Shown here: piece by piece, positions 1 through 5,461 of the stretch
Position numbering within the stretch: position 1 is the first letter of the stretch
How the letters are laid out: each line of letters opens with the position of its first letter
Source: a bacterium
Lineage (GTDB): Bacteria > Verrucomicrobiota > Verrucomicrobiia > Chthoniobacterales > Terrimicrobiaceae
Assembly (NCBI GenBank): GCA_009920585.1
Contig: RFZT01000133.1
Location: 1-6,720 of the forward strand
Length of the DNA: 6,720 bases
Reading direction: 5' to 3'
Made by a program: the position numbers and the translations under genes
The notes under the pieces: model-generated
What the model saw: only the letters and a program-made list of their open reading frames with translations
Database searches by the model: none
Told to the model about the DNA's origin: nothing

Positions 1-6
1 TAGGCT

Positions 7-1288
7 GATTGAAGGATGCTGATTTAATTTGGTTTTTTTAGTTAGTGGGTTTCGATCTGGGGAAGGTAGGTTTTTCCGGATTCCCATTCCTCGGAGATAT
101 CCATGAGGATAGCCGAGACGAGGCGCAAAATAGAGGCTTCGTTTGGGAAAAGGCCGGCGACTTTGGTTCGCCGTTTGATTTGAGTGTTGAGTGTTTCGCA
201 CATGTTTGAAGTTCGCAACCGTTTGCGAAAAGCTTCAGGCAAAGAGAATATCGTGAGACCCTCAGGGATGGCGTTTTCCATCCATTGGGCCAAGCTAGGA
301 GCGGATTTAGCGTATTTTTCGATACCCTCGTTGAGACGCATGTCGGCCTCGGCGCGGTGGCGCGCGTTGAAGACGTGGCGGATATCGTTAGCGACTTCTT
401 GGCGCATGGAGACTTTGGGGACGTAGGCTTGAGCGTTTTGCTGGAGATGAAACTGGCAACGTTGCCAAGGAGAGGCGTTGAGAGTGGCTTTGAGCGCGGA
501 TTTAAGGCCTTCGTGGGCGTCGGAGGTAACCAGATCGGGAATGCCGATGCCTCGCTCACGTAGCGAGGAAAGGAATGCGCGCCAGTGGACTTCGGCTTCC
601 GAAAGAGCAACTGAGACCCCAAGGATCATGCGCTTACCGCCCTCGCGATGGATGCCGATGGCCACCAAGACGGCACAGTCGCGCACGGAGGAATCGACTC
701 GCACCTTGATGTAAGTGGCGTCAAGAATGAGGTGGGAGATTTCGGAAAGAGGACGACAGCGCCATTGTGCAAAGGATTCATCGAGCTTTGCAGTCAGTCT
801 CGAAACTTGAGTGGAGGTGACTTCCAATCCGCAAAGCTCTTCCATGACGTGAGTGACACGGCGGGTCGATACACCTTGGAGATACATTTCAGCAATCGCG
901 CTTTTGAGGGCCTGGTCGATACGGGAGCCTTTTTCCAGGAGGGAAGGGTAAAAAGGTTCAGAAGACTCTCTGGTTTGAGGAACTTTGAGATTCATCTCAC
1001 CAAGAGTGCTTTTGAAGGTTCTGTCCTTGAATCCGTTGCCGTAACCGTTTCGGTGCTCGCTGCGCTCGTAGGGGTGGGCAGCGAGATGGGCGCTTCTTTC
1101 AAAAAACATGGCGGCGTTGAGGATCATTTCAGCAATTCGGGGAAGCCCGTTCTCGTATCCTTCCTTCAAAAGAAGTTGGATCAGGTTATCAATGGATGTA
1201 TTTTGCGTTGTTGTGTGTTCGGTCATGGTTGGTGCTCTGTTTGATTTAAGCACCTTCAGTATCCAGCTGTGGCCGGACGCCTTCAATC
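7..1288 (-). mobile_element. IS256-family insertion sequence, ends unresolved
   Basis: The element is inferred from the intact transposase. The only matching terminal-type repeat I can see is a perfect 9-bp pair: GATTGAAGG at 7-15 and its reverse complement CCTTCAATC at 1280-1288, lying 27 bp and 54 bp outside the two ends of the gene. IS256-family elements normally have longer imperfect terminal repeats and an 8-9 bp target duplication. The match here decays beyond 9 bp, and the six bases available outside the left copy do not match the right flank. The true ends may differ, and the left end may lie outside the window. Confidence 0.4.
42..1226 (-). CDS. IS256-family (mutator-like) transposase
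   Basis: This 394-residue DDE transposase would cut and join the ends of its own insertion sequence. The catalytic triad is visible: D169 in LILDATYIKVR, D236 in VTSDAHEGLKSA and E344 in SNMCETLNTQIKRRT. The family's C-x2-H element follows the second Asp as WQRCQFH (C257, H260), and the C-terminal FPNEAS block (360-365) is also typical. The N-terminal part contains the HRNGYGNGFKDRT segment (58-70) common in this family. The length matches the usual size of about 400 residues, so the gene looks intact. I chose the ATG at 1226 (MTEHTT...). An in-frame TTG at 1286 would add 20 residues that do not look like family sequence. No strong Shine-Dalgarno site precedes the ATG. It lies downstream of the cyo operon on the same strand, about 850 bp beyond the last operon-side gene, and has no functional link to respiration. 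Confidence 0.95.
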   Translation of the reverse strand: MTEHTTTQNTSIDNLIQLLLKEGYENGLPRIAEMILNAAMFFERSAHLAAHPYERSEHRNGYGNGFKDRTFKSTLGEMNLKVPQTRESSEPFYPSLLEKGSRIDQALKSAIAEMYLQGVSTRRVTHVMEELCGLEVTSTQVSRLTAKLDESFAQWRCRPLSEISHLILDATYIKVRVDSSVRDCAVLVAIGIHREGGKRMILGVSVALSEAEVHWRAFLSSLRERGIGIPDLVTSDAHEGLKSALKATLNASPWQRCQFHLQQNAQAYVPKVSMRQEVANDIRHVFNARHRAEADMRLNEGIEKYAKSAPSLAQWMENAIPEGLTIFSLPEAFRKRLRTSNMCETLNTQIKRRTKVAGLFPNEASILRLVSAILMDISEEWESGKTYLPQIETH

Positions 1289-1314
1289 TCTCACCATTCT
1301 GACATGCGGTAGCG

Positions 1315-1349
1315 TTACGGAAAACTCCGCTCCGCTCCGTGTTCCGTAA
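1315..1349. repeat. Strong inverted repeat with triplicated CTCCG
   Basis: The arms TTACGGAAAAC (1315-1325) and GTGTTCCGTAA (1339-1349) pair over 11 positions with one mismatch. Positions 1325-1339 read CTCCG three times in tandem and overlap the inner ends of both arms. There is no T tract after it on either strand, so it is not a standard intrinsic terminator. It lies just outside the candidate right end of the IS256-type element. It could be a dispersed intergenic palindrome, or part of the element's true terminus. Confidence 0.6.
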
Positions 1350-1658
1350 GTCAGGAATGATTTGGCGATGTCGGCAATTTACAGACGAATTGTTGCACTA
1401 CCCCATTTCTCCCCCCTATACGAGGAATGTGTGAGGAAACGGATATGGCTCTTGCCACTGGCTTCGCCACTTGCTCGCAGGCTCGCCGCTGTTGAAAACC
1501 GAATCGGGTTCACTTTCGTTTGGGACCGCAGGTCCGCCTCGGGCTGCTCCCCACCCCGTCTCACGACGACGCAGTTGCCTCTGGCTCCTCTCCCGTTGCT
1601 CGTCTCGGGATGACTCAGACTTTCACTGGTTGATTTCATATATGTGCGTTCGCACGGG

Positions 1659-1678
1659 CACAGCGCGTCTCGCCTGTG
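1659..1678. repeat. Bulged hairpin
   Basis: CACAG (1659-1663) pairs with CTGTG (1674-1678). Skipping one bulged C at 1664 lets GCG (1665-1667) pair with CGC (1671-1673) around the loop TCT, giving an 8-bp stem. The GTGCG-TT-CGCAC hairpin ends four bases upstream. No T tract follows. Confidence 0.4.
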
Positions 1679-1742
1679 TGCTTTGGCATGCTCCTAGGTT
1701 CAAATGGGAATCGGTGGCGAGCAAGTAGACCAGTCTCCAAAC

Positions 1743-1755
1743 GGCCGAGACGGCC
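1743..1755. repeat. GGCCG-AGA-CGGCC hairpin
   Basis: A perfect 5-bp stem with a three-base AGA loop. It has the same CGAGACG core as the hairpin at 1872-1884, which suggests one intergenic motif present twice. The downstream plus-strand sequence is pyrimidine-rich (CCCCCTTCTTTT) but is not a clean T tract. Confidence 0.4.
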
Positions 1756-1855
1756 ATGCCCCCTTCTTTTGCGGTTCAAAGTCCAATTTCAAAGTGACAA
1801 TGGTATGCTTGTTATTTGGATTTTTGAAAAGGGGCGCAGGCACGGTCATAATAGT

Positions 1856-2053
1856 CTAAGATGACAGTATTGGGCGAGACGCCCGAGCGCGGCAGGCGTG
1901 AGTTTTTCGCCCATGATGACGTTGGAAGGGCGTTAGGCAAATTACGACTTCGCGGAAATCGAAATAACGGCCCTTTGAGCCCCTTTTTATTGAAACGGCG
2001 AGAATATCAAGTAACTCCTGCACGCCTTCGACCTCTCCGAGTTCGACGTACAA
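1856..2053 (-). other. Possible coding remnant after the 82-aa gene
   Basis: This 65-codon open frame can only start at TTG (2053) and has no ribosome-binding site. It is in the same phase as the 82-residue gene that ends at 2075, and the 7 codons between that TGA and the TTG are also open. The first 40 or so residues look protein-like (for example GVQELLDILAVSIKRGSKG), while the rest turns Arg/His-rich and runs through the 1872-1884 palindrome. I do not recognise it. It may be the end of a decayed gene or chance. Confidence 0.15.
1872..1884. repeat. GGGCG-AGA-CGCCC hairpin
   Basis: A perfect 5-bp stem with an AGA loop, sharing the CGAGACG core with the hairpin 129 bp to its left. No T tract follows on either strand, so a terminator role is not supported. 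Confidence 0.4.
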
Positions 2054-2074
2054 AAGCGGAAATTTTTTTAGGTA

Positions 2075-2323
2075 TCAATCTTTCGATCCGTAGAGGGAAT
2101 TCACAACGCCGAAGGCCATCATACCACCAGAAACGACGATGCAAGTCGCGACCGTGCGCCACAATGCATCGGTCTTTGTAAAGTCCCAAATGGCCAGAAT
2201 GGAGGCAATGACACTGATCGCGATGCAAATCGCTAACACCGTAAATGAAATAACACGCACGACACTTCTATTAATGAAGCCCCTTTTTTGCGGAAGTGCG
2301 GGTGGAAGCGGTGAAGTATCCAT
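2075..2323 (-). CDS. Small two-helix membrane protein, unknown function
   Basis: I do not recognise this 82-residue protein. It has a proline-rich, partly basic N-terminus (residues 1-20), a long hydrophobic stretch at about 21-46 (ISFTVLAICIAISVIASILA), a short polar loop DFTKTDALWR (47-56), a second hydrophobic stretch at about 57-77, and a hydrophilic end GSKD. It should be a small inner-membrane protein with two helices. There is no signal-peptidase or lipoprotein motif. The ATG at 2323 lacks a Shine-Dalgarno site. It lies 130 bp after cyoD on the same strand, behind a plausible promoter of its own, so it may be co-transcribed or separately expressed. Its position suggests a respiratory accessory or assembly role, but nothing in the sequence proves that. 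The hydrophobic pattern and intact frame make it more credible than overlapping opposite-strand frames. Confidence 0.6.
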   Translation of the reverse strand: MDTSPLPPALPQKRGFINRSVVRVISFTVLAICIAISVIASILAIWDFTKTDALWRTVATCIVVSGGMMAFGVVNSLYGSKD

Positions 2324-2364
2324 GGGAATGGTTTAAATGTGTTTTAAGCGATCAGTCTGCTTTC

Positions 2365-2394
2365 GTAATAATGGTCGAAGCTCATTTCTGTCAA
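2365..2394 (-). promoter_or_regulatory. Candidate sigma70-type promoter for the 82-aa gene
   Basis: On the minus strand a perfect -35 TTGACA (2394-2389) is followed after 18 bp by TATTAC (2370-2365), a 4/6 match to the -10 consensus. Transcription would begin near 2358, leaving a leader of about 35 nt before the ATG at 2323. The site lies in the spacer after cyoD, so the small membrane protein may have its own transcript. Confidence 0.35.
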
Positions 2395-2399
2395 GCTCG

Positions 2400-2427
2400 C
2401 CTCATCTTGCGATACCTGCGGATGAGG
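2400..2427. repeat. Inverted repeat after cyoD
   Basis: CCTCATC (2400-2406) and GATGAGG (2421-2427) form a perfect 7-bp stem around 14 bases. It begins 26 bp past the cyoD stop codon. No T tract follows on the minus strand, so it is not a typical intrinsic terminator. It could protect the 3' end of the cyo mRNA or mark an operon boundary. Confidence 0.4.
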
Positions 2428-2453
2428 GCGAACGCTGCTGCCAACGCCCGAGG

Positions 2454-2744
2454 TTACATCCGGTTGTAAATATCGCCAAGAACCCAGATGGATCCACCAA
2501 CCATGATTAACAGAATGAGCCCGGTGAACAGGACCAGTTGGAGATCTTCCCTCTGTTGCCCTTTGAAGGCGAGGTGCAAGAAGAAGCGGAGATGCACGAT
2601 CAGTTGAAGGATCGCGCAGAGGATCAGGACGAAAAAGGTGATTTTCCCGCCCACTGTCGCCACGAGGGTGAAGGGGATGATCGTGAGGACCGTCGCCAGA
2701 ACAAAACCGATTAGATAATGACGAAATTCTTTGTTTTTTTCCAT
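2454..2744 (-). CDS. cyoD: Cytochrome bo3 quinol oxidase subunit IV (CyoD)
   Basis: CyoD is the small accessory membrane subunit of the heme-copper quinol oxidase, thought to help assemble or stabilise the CuB site in subunit I. The 96-residue product has three membrane segments, at about 9-30, 36-58 and 68-90. It keeps the family pattern: YLIGFVLATVLTIIPF near the N-terminus, the central LQLIVHLRFFLHL (46-58) and the C-terminal VGGSIWVL (82-89). It is slightly shorter than the E. coli protein (109 residues), mainly because it lacks the His-rich N-terminal tail. The ATG at 2744 is chosen because the alignment to the family begins there and GGAGG lies 9 bases upstream. A longer in-frame reading from TTG at 2894 would only translate the shadow of cyoC. 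The start overlaps the cyoC stop by one base (TGATG), implying coupled translation. Confidence 0.93.
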   Translation of the reverse strand: MEKNKEFRHYLIGFVLATVLTIIPFTLVATVGGKITFFVLILCAILQLIVHLRFFLHLAFKGQQREDLQLVLFTGLILLIMVGGSIWVLGDIYNRM

Positions 2745-3385
2745 CAGAGCAATCCTCCCAAAAAGATGAAGCTGAAAATGGCGATCCAAACCACATCGAG
2801 AAAATGCCAGAACACCGCCCAGCGGAGCAGGGTCAACTTCCAACGGAGATCGACACCCCGAACCAGAATCCCAGCGACAATCACGAGACACCAAATGAGT
2901 CCTCCGGTGACGTGCAGACCGTGGAGCCCAACGAGGGACCAGAGGGCGGAGAGGTAGCCACTGCGAGTTGGCGGTCCCCCGGCGGCAGCCATGGAGATGA
3001 AGTCGGAAATCTCACGATAAAGGAATCCGCACCCCAGCAGGACCGTGACCAGGAGCCAAAAGACCAATTTTTTGGTGCAGGCACCTTGAGCGGCGTGTTC
3101 CTGCTTCAGGGTCAAGATGGCCATTCCGCTGGTCAAACTCGAGGCGAGAAGGAAAGCGGTTTGCCAAGCGACGCTGCCGAGGTCGAAGAGTTCCTTGGGC
3201 CCAGGGCAACACGGGAGAGGCATTGTAGTGGCGAATACAGCGAAAAACATCCCGAAGGTCACCAGATCGCTCATCATGAAAACCCAGAACCCGAAGACGG
3301 ACGTCTCCGCCTCGAGGTGGTCGTCGCCGTGCTCTTCGCCCAGATTCAGGCCGGGGTGAAGTGATTGTCTTGTTGAGGAACTCAT
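2744..3385 (-). CDS. cyoC: Cytochrome bo3 quinol oxidase subunit III (CyoC)
   Basis: CyoC is the subunit III homologue of the heme-copper oxidase, an integral membrane protein that packs against subunit I. The 213-residue product (E. coli CyoC is 204) has a hydrophilic N-terminus of about 30 residues containing a few His and acidic residues, then five membrane segments. Family landmarks are FGFWVFMMSD (31-40), a conserved Glu in YREISDF (123-129), SGYLSALWSLVGLHGLHVT (142-160) and FWHFLDVVWI (192-201). The start ATG (3385-3383) overlaps the cyoB stop codon as ATGA, a four-base overlap. No Shine-Dalgarno site is visible, so translation is probably coupled to cyoB. One unusual detail is the Cys pair in PLPCCPGP (56-63) in the loop after the first helix; it is not a known cofactor site in this family. 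Confidence 0.96.
   Translation of the reverse strand: MSSSTRQSLHPGLNLGEEHGDDHLEAETSVFGFWVFMMSDLVTFGMFFAVFATTMPLPCCPGPKELFDLGSVAWQTAFLLASSLTSGMAILTLKQEHAAQGACTKKLVFWLLVTVLLGCGFLYREISDFISMAAAGGPPTRSGYLSALWSLVGLHGLHVTGGLIWCLVIVAGILVRGVDLRWKLTLLRWAVFWHFLDVVWIAIFSFIFLGGLL
2754..2758 (-). promoter_or_regulatory. Ribosome-binding site of cyoD
   Basis: The minus strand reads GGGAGG here, with GGAGG ending 9 bases before the ATG at 2744 and lying inside the 3' end of cyoC. It is the clearest Shine-Dalgarno site in the operon and fixes the cyoD start. Confidence 0.65.
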
Positions 3386-5460
3386 GGGTTGGTGATGTTG
3401 TCGGGACGGGCCAGCCCTTTGTTTGCCTCATTGCTCTCATCATCGCGCGTGACGCCCCTGCTCTCGCGGGCCGCCCGCCGCCATGCTTCATCGATCTCGC
3501 GCACCTCGGCAGCGGGAATGATATAAGTTTTTTGAGGCAGAAACGCGTAAATGATGGCTGTCGCGATGGCTCCGAGGAGGGAGGCGATGGCCAACCACCA
3601 CATGTGCCAGACCAAGCCAAAGCCGAACCCGGAGGCCATAGCGGCAATGATGAGGCCGTAGTAGGTATTGGCGGGCATCTCGATGTCTTCGTATTTCTCG
3701 ATCGGTTGGTAGGCTGTGCCCTTGGCCTTTGCCTCCGTGAAGGCATCTACTCCATTGACCTTGGGCAGAACAGCAAAATTCCATTCGGGAGTTGGCGCGG
3801 GGGTCCACCACTCGAGGGTGCGTCCGTCCCAGGGATCACCAAAGGGAACCGCCAATTTTTTCCGGTTTAGAACGCTTACAAAGATTGTCAGTAGGATGAA
3901 AAGGAAGGCGAGGCCGAGAACGAGCGCACCGATTCCGGAGACAATCATCCACGGAACAAGTGCCGGATCCTCGTAGGCGACGGTTCGCCGAGTCATTCCC
4001 ATCATCCCGGTTTGGTAGAGAGGCATGAAGGTCAGAATGAAGCCAATCGCCCAGAGGAATGCGGTGATCCGGGAATAACTCTCCATGAGTCGAAACCCGT
4101 AAATTTTGGGGAACCAGATGTGAATGCCAGCGAGAATTCCAAACAGCACTCCGGGAATGATCACATTGTGAAAATGCGCAACCAGAAACTGGCTGTTGTG
4201 CAGTTGGTAATCCAAGGTGGGGCTCGCGAGGATCACTCCGCTGAGACCGCCGATGGTGAAGAGGACGAAAAAACCGCACAGGTAGATCATCGGGGCAGTG
4301 AAGCGAATCCGTCCGCCCCAAAGTGTCGCCAGCCAATCGTAGATTTTCACCCCCGTCGGGATAGCAATCAGCATTGTCGCCACGCCGAAGGCGGCATTGA
4401 CTGTAGCCGATTGCCCCATGGTGAAGAAATGGTGTAGCCAGACCGTGAACGAGAGAACCGCGATGCACATCGTGGCTGCAACAATGCTGGTGTAGCCGTA
4501 AAGGCGCTTCCCGGAATAGGTGGAGGCGATTTCCGACATCACCCCGAAAGCCGGAAGCACGAGGATGTAAACTTCCGGGTGGCCGAACATCCAGAAGAGG
4601 TTGATGAAGTTCATCAAATTCCCGCCCATGTCGTTCGTGAAAAAGTGGAAGCCGAGGAAGCGGTCGAGCCCAAGCATAGCGCAGCAGGCTGTGAGGGGTG
4701 GCATCGCAAAGATCAGCAGGATAGAGGTGCAGAGGGCCGTCCAAGTGAAAAGCGGCATCCTCATGAAATTCATCCCCGCTGTTCGCATCTTATAAATGGT
4801 CACCGAAAAGTTGACGCCCGTGAGAGTCGAGCCGATTCCAGAAATCGCGATGGCGAGGATATAATAATCAGGGCCGACTCCGGGGTTGACCAAGCGGCCG
4901 GTGAACGAGGGATACCCGGTCCATCCACCGGTCGAAAACTCGCCGATCATCAGCGAGATCATGAAGAGAAATCCGCCGGCCGCCGTGAGACCCAGGCTGA
5001 TTTGATTAAGCCTAGGAAAGGCGACATCCCTGGCGCCGATCTGCAAGGGAACGACGATATTGATCAGGCCAAACAGGAAAGGCATCGCCACGAAAAAGAT
5101 CATGTTCGTGCCGTGGGTCGTGAAAAGTTGGTTGAAGTGATCCGAGGAGAGAAACCCGCCATTGAGGCCGACCGCTTGATTCGCCCGCATCAACATACCC
5201 TCGACCACTCCGCGGAACAACATAATCACCGCGAAGATGATATACATCGTGCCGATTTTTTTGTGATCGACACTCGTGAGCCATTCGAAAAGGGGCTTCC
5301 ACCACTTCATCCAGGTGAGAAGAGCGACAATCATCACTCCCCCGATCGGCATCATGGCGGCCGCACTGGCGGTGATGAATGTGTTTACATTTGGTTGTTC
5401 GACCGCCTGAACGAGGATGATCGAGTCCCAAGTTAATCTGCCAAAAATCGCCTCAAACAT
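3382..5460 (-). CDS. cyoB: Cytochrome bo3 quinol oxidase subunit I (CyoB)
   Basis: CyoB is the catalytic subunit. It oxidises quinol through a low-spin heme and reduces oxygen to water at the high-spin heme/CuB centre while pumping protons across the inner membrane. By comparison with E. coli CyoB, the 692-residue product has the low-spin heme ligands H116 and H431, high-spin heme ligand H429, CuB ligands H294, H343 and H344, and the Tyr partner Y298 in GHPEVYI. D-channel D145, N134 and N152 lead to E296, and K-channel K372 sits in IPTGVK. This is an A-type pumping oxidase. At the quinol site R83, H108 and Q111 match E. coli R71, H98 and Q101, but the D75 position is Glu (E87). The C-terminus carries a hydrophilic tail of about 35 residues, longer than in E. 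coli (663 residues). The start ATG is 1 nt after the cyoA stop, with only a weak GGA upstream. Confidence 0.98.
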   Translation of the reverse strand: MFEAIFGRLTWDSIILVQAVEQPNVNTFITASAAAMMPIGGVMIVALLTWMKWWKPLFEWLTSVDHKKIGTMYIIFAVIMLFRGVVEGMLMRANQAVGLNGGFLSSDHFNQLFTTHGTNMIFFVAMPFLFGLINIVVPLQIGARDVAFPRLNQISLGLTAAGGFLFMISLMIGEFSTGGWTGYPSFTGRLVNPGVGPDYYILAIAISGIGSTLTGVNFSVTIYKMRTAGMNFMRMPLFTWTALCTSILLIFAMPPLTACCAMLGLDRFLGFHFFTNDMGGNLMNFINLFWMFGHPEVYILVLPAFGVMSEIASTYSGKRLYGYTSIVAATMCIAVLSFTVWLHHFFTMGQSATVNAAFGVATMLIAIPTGVKIYDWLATLWGGRIRFTAPMIYLCGFFVLFTIGGLSGVILASPTLDYQLHNSQFLVAHFHNVIIPGVLFGILAGIHIWFPKIYGFRLMESYSRITAFLWAIGFILTFMPLYQTGMMGMTRRTVAYEDPALVPWMIVSGIGALVLGLAFLFILLTIFVSVLNRKKLAVPFGDPWDGRTLEWWTPAPTPEWNFAVLPKVNGVDAFTEAKAKGTAYQPIEKYEDIEMPANTYYGLIIAAMASGFGFGLVWHMWWLAIASLLGAIATAIIYAFLPQKTYIIPAAEVREIDEAWRRAARESRGVTRDDESNEANKGLARPDNITNP

Positions 5461-5461
5461 T

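Larger units (their letters stand above)
1289..2074. other. Gene-poor spacer with multiple short hairpins
   Basis: I see no convincing gene in these roughly 800 bases. The open frames are short, rich in Arg, Ser and Pro, lack ribosome-binding sites and overlap one another. What can be seen is a series of compact GC hairpins: TGGC-TTC-GCCA at 1459-1469, GGACC-GCA-GGTCC at 1523-1535, GTGCG-TT-CGCAC at 1644-1655, an 8-bp bulged stem at 1659-1678, GGCCG-AGA-CGGCC at 1743-1755 and GGGCG-AGA-CGCCC at 1872-1884. No tRNA cloverleaf or rRNA is apparent. It may be degenerate sequence left by rearrangement, a set of dispersed palindromes, or an unrecognised structured RNA. Confidence 0.6.

Noticed and set aside
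38..622. Minus-strand open frame (194 codons) in another frame of the transposase
   Set aside because: Its Ser/Pro/Lys-rich translation lies wholly inside the intact DDE transposase frame.
648..1244. Plus-strand open frame (198 codons) opposite the transposase
   Set aside because: It is a shadow of the IS256 transposase, with no ribosome-binding site and no recognisable family.
1379..1639. Minus-strand open frame (86 codons) in the hairpin-rich spacer
   Set aside because: Low-complexity Ser/Arg/Gly-rich translation across several palindromes, no ribosome-binding site and competing frames on both strands. More likely a non-coding repeat.
1775..1795. T-arm-like GGTTCAAAGTCC suggestive of a tRNA
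   Set aside because: No acceptor stem, anticodon arm or D arm can be built around it.
1861..2181. Plus-strand open frame (106 codons) overlapping the small membrane protein gene
   Set aside because: It is extremely Arg-rich, has no domain, and overlaps the more protein-like minus-strand gene by about 100 bp.
2745..2894. N-terminal extension of cyoD from a TTG at 2894
   Set aside because: The added 50 residues lie within cyoC and have no similarity to CyoD. GGAGG precedes the ATG at 2744.
4579..5436. Long plus-strand open frame (285 codons) opposite cyoB
   Set aside because: It is antisense to the highly conserved core of cyoB. Its translation is rich in Arg, Glu, His and Asp with no domain, as expected from the complement of membrane-protein codons.
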